Position numbers and translations under genes: made by a program. The notes below the pieces were generated by a model. The model saw nothing but the letters and a program-made list of their open reading frames with translations, made no database searches and had not been told where the DNA came from. DNA of 64,000 nt. It comes from Cohnella hashimotonis (GTDB lineage: Bacteria > Bacillota > Bacilli > Paenibacillales > Paenibacillaceae). Where the stretch lies: NCBI RefSeq assembly GCF_030014955.1, contig NZ_JAGRPV010000001.1:6138001-6202000 (forward strand), written 5' to 3'. Below are positions 17,871 to 27,168 of the stretch, piece by piece. Numbering within the stretch: the stretch's first letter is position 1; each line of letters starts with the position of its first letter.

Positions 17871-18899
17871 ATGACAGTCACGATTAAGGACGTCGCCAAG
17901 AAGGCGGGCGTATCCCCGTCAACCGTCTCCCGCGTGCTCTCCAATCATCCGCGCATCAGCAAGGAAACGTCGCAGAAGGTGAAGGAGATCGTCGAGGAGC
18001 TCGGCTATCATTCGAACATTATGGCCCGCGGGCTCATCAGCAATAAGACGTACACGCTAGGCATGGTGCTGCCGCGTCCGGCGGAGGAGCTGTTTCAGAA
18101 TCACTTCTTCTCGGAAAGCATCCGGGGCATCACGACCCAGGCTTCCCGCCAAGGCTACGACGTGCTGATGACCGCAGGCAGCTCGGAGCAGGACGAAGTA
18201 GAGGCGGTCACGCGTCTGGTCAAGGGGCGGCGCGTCGACGGCATCATTTTGCTGCAATCGCGCAAGAACGATCCTATTATCTCTTTTTTGCAAAAGGAAG
18301 CGTTCCCCTTTATTCTGATCGGTCACTACGGGAGCGAGGATATTCTGTGCGTGGATAACGACAACGAGCAGGCCTCCTACGATGCCACCGTCCATCTCAT
18401 CTCTCAAGGTCACGAGCGGATCGGCTTTGTCAGCGGACCGACCAATCTAACCGTATCCGAGGACCGGCTTAAGGGGTACCAAAAGGCATTGTCCGAGCAT
18501 GGCCTGCGGATGGAGCCCGACTGGATCGTAGAGGGCGAATTCCTCCAGGAGAGCGGCTATCGGGCGATGGCCTTCTTCATGAACCTGCCGGAGCGGCCGA
18601 CCGCCTTGGTCGTTATCGACGATATCGTCACCTTTGGCGTCCTGCGGGGACTTACCGAGCTCGGCTACAAAGTACCGGACGACCTGAGTCTGGTCAGCTT
18701 CAACAATATCGCGCTTTCCGAGCTGTCGTCGCCTCCGCTCTCCAGCGTCGACATCGGCATCTATCAGCTTGGCTATATGGCCTCGCAGCTGCTCATCCGC
18801 CATATCGACGAAGACAAGCCCCAGCAGCTGCGCACGATCGTGCCGCATAAGCTGATCGTCCGCGAATCTTCCGTTAATCTCAGACGCAATTGGAGTTGA
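17871..18899 (+). CDS. LacI-family regulator of maltodextrin use, MalR-like
   Basis: 342 residues of standard LacI architecture: helix-turn-helix IKDVAKKAGVSPSTVSRVLSN, hinge helix, then an effector domain ending in the typical LRTIVPHKLIVRESS. ATG 17871 is chosen over GTG 17859 because GGAGG lies five bases before it. It is divergent from the maltodextrin transporter operon and directly precedes the glucoamylase gene, so it most likely represses both in the absence of maltose or maltodextrin. The assignment to maltose rests on context. Confidence 0.85.
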   Translation: MTVTIKDVAKKAGVSPSTVSRVLSNHPRISKETSQKVKEIVEELGYHSNIMARGLISNKTYTLGMVLPRPAEELFQNHFFSESIRGITTQASRQGYDVLMTAGSSEQDEVEAVTRLVKGRRVDGIILLQSRKNDPIISFLQKEAFPFILIGHYGSEDILCVDNDNEQASYDATVHLISQGHERIGFVSGPTNLTVSEDRLKGYQKALSEHGLRMEPDWIVEGEFLQESGYRAMAFFMNLPERPTALVVIDDIVTFGVLRGLTELGYKVPDDLSLVSFNNIALSELSSPPLSSVDIGIYQLGYMASQLLIRHIDEDKPQQLRTIVPHKLIVRESSVNLRRNWS

Positions 18900-18904
18900 A
18901 CCGA

Positions 18905-20872
18905 ATGAACGATTTTACGCTAAACAAACCTCACCTGATCGACGCCGTCGTCGGCAACGGCCGCATGCTCGGCTCGCTGGGACGCACCGGACGCCTCTAT
19001 CGGCTCTGGTGGCCGCACGTGGACTTTCCCCAGCATGTCGACGAGATTCGCACCGGCCTGAAGCTGGACCACGACGAGGCGGGCACGACCTGGTTCGACG
19101 CTCCCGAAGACGGCTGGCAGCACCGTATCGAATATGTGCCGCGAACGAACATCGTCCGGGTATTCGCCGACCATCCGGACTTTCCCCTTGCCGTCCGTCA
19201 GTCGGATTATGCGGTGCCGGACGAGGCGTTTCTCGTAAGGGAGTACAAGATTTCGAACCGTTCCTCAGAGCCGCTTTCTTTTACCTTCGTCTGGTATTCT
19301 TCGTTTCGGATTGCAGAGAGCGCGCTTTACAATACGACACTTTTCGATGAGACCGGCGATGCGCTGGTCCACTACCGTCACCGCTACTTTTTCGCCGTGG
19401 GCAGCGATCGCGAGTGCGCGGGCTTCCAGTGCGGCTCGTCCAGAGCGCAAGCGGAGCATGCCTGGCTCGACGGCAACGACATCGACATGCAGCCGGACGG
19501 CGCGCTCGTCTGGCGCATCGAAGACCTTCAGCCCGGGGAATCATTCACGCTCCCGGTCTACATCGCGGCGGGCCATAACCGTCCGGAAGCGCTCGGCGCG
19601 CTGGCGGATGCCAAGAGCCGCTCCGTCTCCGAATGGTGCGAACGGACGACAGATTACTGGCATGAATATCTTCAAAATGCCAATCCCGCTCCGGCAGGCG
19701 TCGATCCGGAGATCGCCGAGGCCTATGAACGCTCGCTCCTGACCTTCAGGCTGATGGCGGACGAACGGACGGGCAGCCTGCTGGCGGCGCCAGAGCCCGA
19801 CGAGCAATTCTCCCGCTGCGGCGGCTATGCCTATTGCTGGGGCCGGGACGCCGCGTTTATTACGACTGCGCTCAACAAGTCGGGCCTGACAGGGGTCTCG
19901 GAGAAGTTTTACGAATGGGCATTGAGCGCCCAGGAGCCGGACGGTTCCTGGCAGCAGCGTCACTATCACGACGGCAGCCTAGCGCCTTCTTGGGGGCTGC
20001 AGATTGACGAGGGCGCCTCGCTCATCTGGGGCATGTGGCAGCTGTACGAGCAGAATCGCGATGCGGCGTTCGCCGAGCGGATGTGGCCGGCCGTCGCCAA
20101 AGGCGCGGCGTTTCTCGCGGGCTACATCGACGAGGAAACGGGACTTCCGCTGCCCAGCATGGATCTATGGGAAGAACGCAAGGCCGAGCATACGTACTCC
20201 GCGGCCGCCGTCAGCGGCGGGCTGCGTGCGGCGGCCGCGTTCGCCGAACTGATGAACGAGGCCGAGCTGGCCGGCCGCTGGCGGGAGATCGCGGACCGGA
20301 TCACTTCGTCGATCGAGTCGCTCTGCTGGAACGAGTCCGCCGGCAGCTTCTACCGCGGGCTCAAGCTTAAGGTAGACGGCGGCGTATACGCGCATGCGGC
20401 CGCCCAAGGTTTGGAGGGCAGCGCCAGTCGGACCGCCAAGGGCTATGAGCATTACGAGCTGCGGCACGATCCGATCGTCGATATCAGCCTGCTCGGCTTA
20501 TCCGTGCCGTTCGGCGTGCTGCCGGCGGACCACCCGTACATGCGGCGCACGGCCGATACGATCGCAAGCAAGCTGCATGTGGAAGGCGTCGGCGGCATCA
20601 AGCGCTACGAGAACGACGGCTACATCGGCGGCAATCCTTGGATCTTGACGACGCTGTGGCTTGCGCAATATCGCGTGCAGAACGGACAGCTGGCCGAAGC
20701 TGGCGAACTGCTGCGCTGGGCGTGCGAACACCGCACGGAGACCGGCTTGCTCCCCGAGCAAGTCGACCGCAGCACCGGCGAGCCGGCCTGGATCGTGCCG
20801 CTCACGTGGTCGCACGCCATGTTCGTGCTGACAGTATCGATGCTCGAAGAAGCCGGGTACTGGGCAAAATAA
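18905..20872 (+). CDS. Glycoside hydrolase family 15 (glucoamylase-like), intracellular
   Basis: 655 residues without signal peptide: an N-terminal beta-sandwich (about 1-270) and a C-terminal (alpha/alpha)6 barrel with GYAYCWGRDAAFI, the SWGLQIDEGASLIWG catalytic-acid region and EQVDRSTGEPAW near the end, matching archaeal/bacterial GH15 glucoamylases. It releases glucose from the non-reducing ends of imported maltodextrins. ATG 18905 has TTGGAG upstream and lies six bases past the regulator stop, so the two are co-transcribed. Glucodextranase is the alternative within GH15. Confidence 0.88.
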   Translation: MNDFTLNKPHLIDAVVGNGRMLGSLGRTGRLYRLWWPHVDFPQHVDEIRTGLKLDHDEAGTTWFDAPEDGWQHRIEYVPRTNIVRVFADHPDFPLAVRQSDYAVPDEAFLVREYKISNRSSEPLSFTFVWYSSFRIAESALYNTTLFDETGDALVHYRHRYFFAVGSDRECAGFQCGSSRAQAEHAWLDGNDIDMQPDGALVWRIEDLQPGESFTLPVYIAAGHNRPEALGALADAKSRSVSEWCERTTDYWHEYLQNANPAPAGVDPEIAEAYERSLLTFRLMADERTGSLLAAPEPDEQFSRCGGYAYCWGRDAAFITTALNKSGLTGVSEKFYEWALSAQEPDGSWQQRHYHDGSLAPSWGLQIDEGASLIWGMWQLYEQNRDAAFAERMWPAVAKGAAFLAGYIDEETGLPLPSMDLWEERKAEHTYSAAAVSGGLRAAAAFAELMNEAELAGRWREIADRITSSIESLCWNESAGSFYRGLKLKVDGGVYAHAAAQGLEGSASRTAKGYEHYELRHDPIVDISLLGLSVPFGVLPADHPYMRRTADTIASKLHVEGVGGIKRYENDGYIGGNPWILTTLWLAQYRVQNGQLAEAGELLRWACEHRTETGLLPEQVDRSTGEPAWIVPLTWSHAMFVLTVSMLEEAGYWAK

Positions 20873-20881
20873 AATGAAGAA

Positions 20882-20909
20882 AAGAACCGCTGCGAGGCGG
20901 TTCTTTTTT
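20882..20909 (+). terminator. Terminator after the GH15 gene
   Basis: AAGAACCGC pairs with GCGGTTCTT (6-base loop) and is followed by a T-run to about 20917. Confidence 0.9.
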
Positions 20910-20950
20910 TCTTTTTACATGATGAGCGTATGCCGGCTTCCGGCGAATTG

Positions 20951-21023
20951 CGCGGTTTTTCCGGCTAACTCGACGCTCCGTCACCACAACCGGCCCAGAT
21001 ACGCGGTTTTTCCGGCTAACTCG
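20951..21023. repeat. Two identical 22-bp repeats, 51-bp period
   Basis: CGCGGTTTTTCCGGCTAACT plus CG occurs at 20951-20972 and again at 21002-21023 between converging genes. The 51-bp period equals that of the palindrome arrays at 28 and 57 kb, though the sequence differs. Confidence 0.8.
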
Positions 21024-21037
21024 CGGGGCTACCATTC

Positions 21038-22054
21038 TCAAGATCTGAACGTCTGCACCAATGTCCCGCCACCCGCTTCGACGGTAACCTCGGCATACGC
21101 CCCGTTGATTAGCGTCAGCTGCGGCGGCTTGTGCCCGCAATCGATGTCGTAAGCAACCGGCAAGCCTAGGTCGTCGGCGATCTCTTCGAACAGATCGAGC
21201 TCGGTATAGCCTTCCCTCGGAATATGCACGCCGCTGCGCCCGAACAAAATGCCCGCGCAATTTTCGAACCAGCCCGCCAGCTTCATCTGCACGAGCGAAC
21301 GCCGCATATCCACCGTGACCAGCTCGCAGTTCTCCAGGTACCACAGGATGGTTTCGCCCTGGATATGTCGCTCGCGGAAGGCTCGCACGTCGCCGTAGGG
21401 CGTACCGATCAGATGACGGATGACGTCGATACAGCCGCCCAGCAGCCGGCCGCTCGCCTCCATCCGATCCCCGCGCACGACTTTCCAGACGGTCGGCTCC
21501 GTCAAATGGTAGACGCCTTGCGCCGAAGCATCCTCGTTCCACGACGCCTGATGATGCGACGAGGAAGTTTGCGAGATCGACTCGCCTTCGCGCGTCCGCA
21601 GCACCTGCTCCCATGCGGCTGTCGTCGGATCGGTATATTCGCTGCGCAAGTCCACGAAGTTCGTGCCGTGCGCCGTCGCCATTCCCGTCCGGAGCGTCAC
21701 CGCAAGCAGCAGCACGCTGATATCCGAGTAGCCCATGACCCACTTGCGCCCTATGGCATTAAAGTCCAGATGCTCGATCACTTCGATCAGCAGCTCGCCG
21801 CCCCAAGGAGGTATAACCAGATCCGTATCATCGTCATGCAAAAAAGCGTTCAGCTCTGCCGCCCGCACGCGCGCCGGCGCCGACTTGGCTTTGTGCTGCG
21901 TCCATGTCGTCTCGCCTACGACGACCCGATAGCCCTGCTGCTCGAACCGCGCGACTGCCTCGCGTACGAGCGAATGCGCTTCCCGGGAAACGCCCGAGGA
22001 CGGCGCCGTGACCCCGACCGTTGCCGGCTGCGGCAATCTAGGATAAACAATCAT
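21038..22054 (-). CDS. S66-family LD-carboxypeptidase / MccF-like serine peptidase
   Basis: 338 residues with the S66 layout: VGVTAPSSGV, a catalytic-Ser region GYSDIS (MGYSDISVLL), the GGCIDVIRHLIGTPY segment, and the Glu/His dyad region toward GHKPPQLTL. Family members cleave the L,D bond of the murein tetrapeptide or inactivate microcin C-type peptides. ATG 22054 follows AGGGGCGAGAG. The frame stays open upstream through an 18-bp tandem repeat, which I exclude. It is a stand-alone gene upstream of a convergent terminator, so murein recycling and immunity are both possible. Confidence 0.82.
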   Translation of the reverse strand: MIVYPRLPQPATVGVTAPSSGVSREAHSLVREAVARFEQQGYRVVVGETTWTQHKAKSAPARVRAAELNAFLHDDDTDLVIPPWGGELLIEVIEHLDFNAIGRKWVMGYSDISVLLLAVTLRTGMATAHGTNFVDLRSEYTDPTTAAWEQVLRTREGESISQTSSSHHQASWNEDASAQGVYHLTEPTVWKVVRGDRMEASGRLLGGCIDVIRHLIGTPYGDVRAFRERHIQGETILWYLENCELVTVDMRRSLVQMKLAGWFENCAGILFGRSGVHIPREGYTELDLFEEIADDLGLPVAYDIDCGHKPPQLTLINGAYAEVTVEAGGGTLVQTFRS

Positions 22055-22180
22055 CGCTCTCGCCCCTTGTCGGATGCGTCGCGCTCCTGACGCTTCCGTA
22101 TTCGTTTGATCGTCTAATAACAGTTTATCCGCAGCTGCCGCCGTCGTCCATCCGTCGCGACTAGGGCTCGTAATGAACGC

Positions 22181-22207
22181 AAAAAAGCAGCGGTCATGGC
22201 CGCTGCT
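22181..22207 (-). terminator. Terminator after the alpha/beta hydrolase gene
   Basis: On the minus strand AGCAGCGG and CCGCTGCT form an 8-bp stem followed by six T. Confidence 0.8.
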
Positions 22208-22224
22208 CAGCGATAAGGTCCTAA

Positions 22225-22287
22225 GGTCAAATGAGATTCCTGGGTCAAATGTAATTCTTGGGTCAAATGAGGGTCCAGGATCAAATG
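22225..22287. repeat. 18-bp tandem repeat, four copies, overlapping a stop codon
   Basis: GGTCAAATG recurs at 22225, 22243 and 22261, and as GATCAAATG at 22279: exactly 18-bp spacing with variable intervening bases. The first copy in reading order contains the stop codon (22283-22281) of the alpha/beta hydrolase gene; the others lie in its 3' region before the terminator. Confidence 0.85.
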
Positions 22288-23102
22288 CTCCAATGCTGCC
22301 AATCCCGCTGCCGCTGCTCATAGCCGACGAGCCAATCTCCCGTTGCCTTGAACAGCTGCTCTTTATGCTCGCCCTTGGAATACGTATGATCGGCCTGAAA
22401 AATAATCGACTTCTCGCAGCGGCCTTCGCCGCGAAGCCAGAACGTCTTCTCCAGCAGGAACGTGTAGTCTACCGGAATCGTCTCGTCCCCTGTACCGTGC
22501 ACGAGGAACACATCTCCCGGAAATTTCTGCGTCTCCTGAAACGGCTGATGCTTCATCAGCGCATCGAAGAACGCCGGCTTGATCGAATAACCAAGGTAGT
22601 CCGCCTGCCCTTTGGTTACGGCTTCATCGTATGCCTTGCGCCCTACGATCCGGAGAATGTCGTTGAACGGATAAGAGACGGGCGACCAGAGCGCCAGCGA
22701 CTTCACGCGGCGATCGCGCACGCCCGTCAGCAGCGCGACCGCTCCGCCCAGGCTGTGGCCGAGCAGCGTTACGCGCGTCGGGTCGACGATATCGAGGCCG
22801 AGTCCGTAGTCGAGCACTGCCCGCGTCTGCTCGATCATCGAATCGAGCCCATGGTCCCCGTAAGCGCCATCGCTCTCTCCGCATCCTGCGAAGTCGAATC
22901 GGATCACCAGGTTGCCCCGACCGGCGAACTCGCGCGCAGCCAGCACGAACAGCCGATCCACGCCGATGCGGTTGCCCACGAAGCCGTGATTGATAATGAC
23001 AAGCGGCAGCTTGTTGCATTCGGTCTTCCCTTCCTGAGAAGGATAATGTATCGTAGCCGCCAGCGACAAATCGCCGTATCGTATCGTTAAAGAGCGCTCC
23101 AT
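22281..23102 (-). CDS. Alpha/beta hydrolase, serine aminopeptidase / esterase type
   Basis: 273 residues: the oxyanion segment IINHGFVGNR, nucleophile elbow GHSLGGA, then the acid region FLVHGTGDETIPV and a His in QADHTYSKGEH. This is the S9/'hydrolase 4' arrangement of small intracellular esterases. It has its own promoter (23153-23181) and terminator, so it is a single-gene unit. The substrate is unknown. The C-terminus overlaps the first unit of an 18-bp repeat, so its last residues may vary between strains. Confidence 0.85.
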   Translation of the reverse strand: MERSLTIRYGDLSLAATIHYPSQEGKTECNKLPLVIINHGFVGNRIGVDRLFVLAAREFAGRGNLVIRFDFAGCGESDGAYGDHGLDSMIEQTRAVLDYGLGLDIVDPTRVTLLGHSLGGAVALLTGVRDRRVKSLALWSPVSYPFNDILRIVGRKAYDEAVTKGQADYLGYSIKPAFFDALMKHQPFQETQKFPGDVFLVHGTGDETIPVDYTFLLEKTFWLRGEGRCEKSIIFQADHTYSKGEHKEQLFKATGDWLVGYEQRQRDWQHWSI

Positions 23103-23152
23103 GAGAACGTCCTCCCTTTTTCCATTAATTCCGATTAACTTACTATGTATTA

Positions 23153-23181
23153 AATATAACGCCAGACGTCTCGCCTGTCAA
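23153..23181 (-). promoter_or_regulatory. Promoter of the alpha/beta hydrolase gene
   Basis: On the minus strand TTGACA (23181-23176), 17 bases, TATATT (23158-23153), a near-consensus sigma-A promoter. Confidence 0.75.
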
Positions 23182-23262
23182 TACAAGGTCGAGAAAAATA
23201 AAGGCGGAAGTGGGGAACACTAACCGTCCGGATATGAAAATCAAAATATGGAGGTTACCGGA

Positions 23263-23382
23263 ATGGAAGCATTCACAAATTGGGTGTCCACGCATGTACT
23301 TACGTCGATGCTGATCGTCGGGTCGGTCATCGCCGTCGCTTTTGTTTTCGCGAACCGCAAAGCGCTGTTTTACAAGCAGTAA
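23263..23382 (+). CDS. Small membrane peptide, 39 residues
   Basis: A GGAGG ribosome site nine bases upstream opens a 39-codon frame. It begins MEAFTNWVSTHVLT, has one strong membrane helix (SMLIVGSVIAVAFVFAN) and ends with the basic tail RKALFYKQ. A terminator follows eight bases after the stop. The clean ribosome site, helix and terminator argue for a real gene. The function is unknown; single-helix peptides of this size often modulate a membrane partner. Confidence 0.75.
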   Translation: MEAFTNWVSTHVLTSMLIVGSVIAVAFVFANRKALFYKQ

Positions 23383-23389
23383 GAGGAAA

Positions 23390-23435
23390 GAGCCGCTCAG
23401 GCGCTCGATGTGCGCGGAAGCGGCTCCTATTTTTT
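23390..23435. terminator. Terminator shared by the small peptide gene and purD
   Basis: GAGCCGCT (23390-23397) pairs with AGCGGCTC (23419-23426), with TTTTTT at 23430-23435 for the plus strand and a weaker TTTCCTCTT on the minus strand, where the pur operon ends. Confidence 0.75.
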
Positions 23436-23441
23436 AGACGT

Positions 23442-24701
23442 TTAAACCAGCGCCTTCGCGGCGATGTCCGTACGGTTTTGCTTGCCTTCGAACGTGATGC
23501 CGGACGCGGTCCGGTAAGCCGCTTCGCGTGCTTCGGCGATGCCGGCGCCCAGGCCTACTATACCGAGCACACGTCCGCCCGCGGTCACGATCCGGCCGTC
23601 CTGCTCCGCCGTGCCGGCGTGGAAAATGAGTCCCTCGGCGGCCGTTTCGAGTCCGTCGATCGGCAGCCCCTTCGGATACGAGCCCGGATAGCCGCCGGAC
23701 GCGAGCACGACGCAAACGGCAGCCTTGTCGCTCCATTCGATCTCGACTTCGTTCAGGCGGCCTTCAAGCGAGGCCAGAATAATCTCAAGCAGATCGCTTT
23801 TCAGGCGCGGCAGTACCACCTGCGTCTCCGGATCGCCGAAACGCGCGTTGAACTCGACCGTCTTGGGACCTTCCGGCGTCAGCATAAAGCCGCCGAACAG
23901 CACGCCGCGGAACGGGCGTCCTTCGGATACCATCGCGCGCGCGGTCGGCTTCACGATGTTCTCGATCGCTTCGTCGATGACCGACTGCGGGATGTGAGGC
24001 AGCGGCGAGTAGGTGCCCATGCCGCCCGTGTTCGGACCTTTGTCCCCGTCGTATGCCGGCTTGTGATCCTGCGCAGCCGGCATCGCCCGCACCGTCTCGC
24101 CGTCCACGAACGCCAGGATCGACATCTCCTGTCCGGTCATGAATTCCTCGATGACGATCTTGTCGCCGGCCGCGCCGAACGACTTGTCGACCATGGTATC
24201 CTTGAGCGCCTGCTCCGCTTCCTCGCGGGTGAAGCAGACCGTGACGCCCTTGCCCGCCGCCAGCCCGTCCGCCTTGATAACGATTGGTACCGGCTGCGAA
24301 GCGAGATAGTCGCGCGCCGCAGCGTAATCGGTGAACGTTTCGTACTTCGCGGTCGGGATGCCGTACTTTTTGAGCAGGTTTTTCATGAAAATCTTGCTGC
24401 CTTCGATCTCCGCCGCAGCCTTGTTCGGCCCGTACACCGGGATGGATGCCGCTTCGAAAGCGTCGACGATGCCCGCCGCCAGCGGGTCGTCAGGACCGAC
24501 GACGACGAGGTCGATCGCCTGGTCCTTGGCGAACCGCACGAGCTTGTCGAACTCCAGCTCCCCGATCGGCACCAGCTCGGCAAGCTGCGCGATCCCCGCG
24601 TTGCCAGGCGCGCAGAAGATGTGCTCGGCCTTCGGGTTTTTGCGCAGCGCCCAGATGATCGTATGCTCGCGGCCGCCGCGGCCTATGACTAAAATACGCA
24701 T
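23442..24701 (-). CDS. purD: Phosphoribosylamine-glycine ligase
   Basis: 419 residues of ATP-grasp fold: N-terminal MRILVIGRGGREHTI, ATP-binding FMKNLLKKYGIPTAKYETF and IKADGLAAGKGV, and the metal-binding FNARFGDPETQ. It makes GAR from phosphoribosylamine, glycine and ATP (step 2 of IMP synthesis). It is the last gene of the 12-gene operon, 22 bases after purH. Length and motifs are normal. Confidence 0.97.
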   Translation of the reverse strand: MRILVIGRGGREHTIIWALRKNPKAEHIFCAPGNAGIAQLAELVPIGELEFDKLVRFAKDQAIDLVVVGPDDPLAAGIVDAFEAASIPVYGPNKAAAEIEGSKIFMKNLLKKYGIPTAKYETFTDYAAARDYLASQPVPIVIKADGLAAGKGVTVCFTREEAEQALKDTMVDKSFGAAGDKIVIEEFMTGQEMSILAFVDGETVRAMPAAQDHKPAYDGDKGPNTGGMGTYSPLPHIPQSVIDEAIENIVKPTARAMVSEGRPFRGVLFGGFMLTPEGPKTVEFNARFGDPETQVVLPRLKSDLLEIILASLEGRLNEVEIEWSDKAAVCVVLASGGYPGSYPKGLPIDGLETAAEGLIFHAGTAEQDGRIVTAGGRVLGIVGLGAGIAEAREAAYRTASGITFEGKQNRTDIAAKALV

Positions 24702-24723
24702 GTTCTCGTTCTCCTCCTGCCGA

Positions 24724-26283
24724 TCAATGCTTGAAGTGACGAACGCCCGTGACGACCATCGCGATGCCGGCAGCGTTCGCCGCAGCTACGGATTCCGCGT
24801 CCTTCACCGAACCGCCCGGCTGGATGATCGCCGTAATTCCTGCCTGCGCCGCCAGCTCAACCGTGTCTCCCATCGGGAAAAACGCATCCGAGGCGAGTAC
24901 CGCGCCCTTGGCCTTGTCGCCCGCCTGCTCGATGGCGATGCGGGCTGCGCCGACGCGATTCATCTGGCCGGCGCCCACGCCGACTGTCATGCTGTCCGCC
25001 GCGAGTAGAATCGCGTTCGACTTGACATGCTTCACGACCTTCCATGCGAAAAGCAGCTGCTTCAGCTCTTCAGCGGTCGGCGCGCGCTCCGTGACGACCT
25101 GGAGGTCGGCTTCGTCCAAGGAATGGACGTCGCTTTGTTGGACAAGCATGCCGCCGTCGACGCTCGTCACGAGCCATTCCGGCTTGCGCTCGGCCGCACT
25201 CTGCATCTGGCTGTCGGTGCCGGTCGCGAGCAGGCGAATGTTCTTTTTGCGGCTCAAAATGTCCAGCGCTTCCGGCGTGAAGTCCGGCGCGATGACGATC
25301 TCGAGGAAAATCTGCGCGAGGCGGTCGGCCGTCTGCACGTCGATCGTGCGGTTCGCCGCGACGATGCCGCCGAAGATCGACGTCGGGTCGGACTCGTACG
25401 CTTTGACGTACGCTTCGTCGATGTCCGCGCCGATGCCGACGCCGCATGGGTTCATATGCTTGATCGCCACAACCGCCGGCTCGTCGAACTCGGATACGAT
25501 CGCGAGCGCCGCGTTAGCGTCGTTAATGTTGTTATAGGACAACTCCTTGCCGTGCAGCTGCTTGGCCGTCGTGATGCTCGGGCCCTTCTTGGCGAGCGGC
25601 TTGCGGTAGAAAGCGGCCTGCTGGTGCGGGTTCTCGCCATAGCGAAGCTCCTGCACCTTTTCGTAGGTGAACGTCAGGCTCTCGGGCAGCGGGTCGCCAA
25701 GCTGTTCGGCGAAGTACTCGGAGATGAGCGCATCGTATGCCGCCGTGTGACGAAACACCTTCGCCGCGAGGCGTTTGCGCGTCTCGAGCGTCGTGTCGCC
25801 GCCGGCTTGGATTTGCGCGAGAACTTCGGCGTAGTCGCCTGCGTCGACGACGACGGAGACGAACGCATGGTTTTTAGCCGCGGAGCGCAGCATCGTCGGA
25901 CCGCCGATATCGATGTTCTCGATGGCGTCCTCATAGCTGACGTCGGGCTTGGACACCGTTTCCTTGAACGGGTAAAGGTTCACGACGACGAGGTCGATGT
26001 AGTCGAGGCCCAGCTTCTCCATCGCCTCAACGTGCTCGGCGCTGTCGCGGATCGCGAGCAGTCCGCTGTGCACGGCCGGGTGCAGCGTCTTGACGCGGCC
26101 GTCGAGAATTTCCGGGAAACCCGTCACGTCGGAGATGCCGATGACCGGCACGCCCTCGCGCTCGAGCAGCGCATGCGTGCCGCCCGTCGAGATGATCTGC
26201 ACGCCTTGCGCGGCGAGCGCGCGGCAAAATTCGGTGATGCCCGTCTTGTCGGATACGCTGACCAGCGCTCTTTTAATAGCCAT
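24724..26283 (-). CDS. purH: Bifunctional AICAR transformylase / IMP cyclohydrolase
   Basis: 519 residues: an N-terminal MGS-fold cyclohydrolase ([22 protein letters not shown], about 1-195) and a C-terminal AICAR transformylase with the catalytic Lys-His in AIKHMNPCG. It performs the last two steps to IMP. It is separated from purN by 264 bases that hold a long hairpin, so it may be less tightly coupled to the upstream genes. Confidence 0.97.
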   Translation of the reverse strand: MAIKRALVSVSDKTGITEFCRALAAQGVQIISTGGTHALLEREGVPVIGISDVTGFPEILDGRVKTLHPAVHSGLLAIRDSAEHVEAMEKLGLDYIDLVVVNLYPFKETVSKPDVSYEDAIENIDIGGPTMLRSAAKNHAFVSVVVDAGDYAEVLAQIQAGGDTTLETRKRLAAKVFRHTAAYDALISEYFAEQLGDPLPESLTFTYEKVQELRYGENPHQQAAFYRKPLAKKGPSITTAKQLHGKELSYNNINDANAALAIVSEFDEPAVVAIKHMNPCGVGIGADIDEAYVKAYESDPTSIFGGIVAANRTIDVQTADRLAQIFLEIVIAPDFTPEALDILSRKKNIRLLATGTDSQMQSAAERKPEWLVTSVDGGMLVQQSDVHSLDEADLQVVTERAPTAEELKQLLFAWKVVKHVKSNAILLAADSMTVGVGAGQMNRVGAARIAIEQAGDKAKGAVLASDAFFPMGDTVELAAQAGITAIIQPGGSVKDAESVAAANAAGIAMVVTGVRHFKH

Positions 26284-26321
26284 GACTGTTCATCCACTCC
26301 TAGTAGGGTTGATTAATGCCG

Positions 26322-26397
26322 CCGGGGTGGGGTTATCCCCTTCACTCAGCCGCGGCTGCGCGCTGGTTCCTGAGCGAACGGGATAAGCCCACCCCGG
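26322..26397. repeat. Long imperfect inverted repeat in the purN-purH spacer
   Basis: An 18-base arm at 26322-26339 (CCGGGGTGGG, then GTTATCCC) pairs with 26380-26397 (GGGATAAG, then CCCACCCCGG) with one mismatch and a 40-base loop. The rest of the 264-base spacer (26284-26547) shows no gene. Confidence 0.75.
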
Positions 26398-26547
26398 GGC
26401 GTTCGTGCGATAGTTGGGGTGAAACTTAAAGACGGCTGCATGCTAGTTACCTGATGGAATAGCGATGCGGTACATCGTTATTCTGCGGTGACGGCGCTGT
26501 TGCCGGCAAATATCGATACAACATAACGTTTACTTCAGTAACCCGTA

Positions 26548-27168
26548 CTACCCATCCACAGTAACGATACGGCCCGCCAGCGAGACGCGACCTTCTGCGA
26601 TCAGGCGCACGGTGCGCGGGAGGAGCTCGTGCTCGACCGCGTGGATGCGGGCCGCGAGCGTCTCCGCCGTATCACCGGTCTCGAGCTCGATGACTCGCTG
26701 CGCGATAATCGGACCGCTGTCCAAGCCGCCGTCTACGAAATGCACGGTTATGCCGGTAACTTTGACGCCGTAGTCTAGCGCCTGCTCGATCGCCCGTATA
26801 CCGGGAAACGCAGGCAACAGCGACGGATGCACATTGATCATGCGCCCTTCGTAGGCGCCGACCAGCACGTCCGTCAAGATCCGCATGTAACCGGCCAGCA
26901 CGATCAAGCCAATCCCGCGCGAAGCCAACTCGGCCGTGATCACGGTCTCATAGGCTTCGCGGGACCCGTATTCCTTTGGCCGGAAGACGAACGTCTCGAT
27001 ACCAAGCTCGCGAGCGCGGGATATGACCTTTGCCTCCGGCTTGTCGCAGACGAGCAGCGCGATCTCGGCGGGGCCGAGAGCGCCCGCCTTCGCCGCTTCG
27101 GCCAGCGCCTGGAAGTTGCTCCCGCTGCCGGACGCGAATACGGCAATGCGGAGCTTTTCGCGACTCAT
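26548..27168 (-). CDS. purN: Phosphoribosylglycinamide formyltransferase
   Basis: 206 residues with [10 protein letters not shown], the catalytic Asn-His segment [12 protein letters not shown] and [13 protein letters not shown] with the catalytic Asp. It transfers formyl from 10-formyl-THF to GAR (step 3). Its ATG overlaps the purM stop by four bases. Confidence 0.96.
   Translation of the reverse strand: MSREKLRIAVFASGSGSNFQALAEAAKAGALGPAEIALLVCDKPEAKVISRARELGIETFVFRPKEYGSREAYETVITAELASRGIGLIVLAGYMRILTDVLVGAYEGRMINVHPSLLPAFPGIRAIEQALDYGVKVTGITVHFVDGGLDSGPIIAQRVIELETGDTAETLAARIHAVEHELLPRTVRLIAEGRVSLAGRIVTVDG

Noticed and set aside
21038..22321. An extended N-terminus of the S66 peptidase running through the 18-bp repeat
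   Set aside because: The family starts at ATG 22054 with a ribosome site, and the extension reads through a terminator and repeat DNA.
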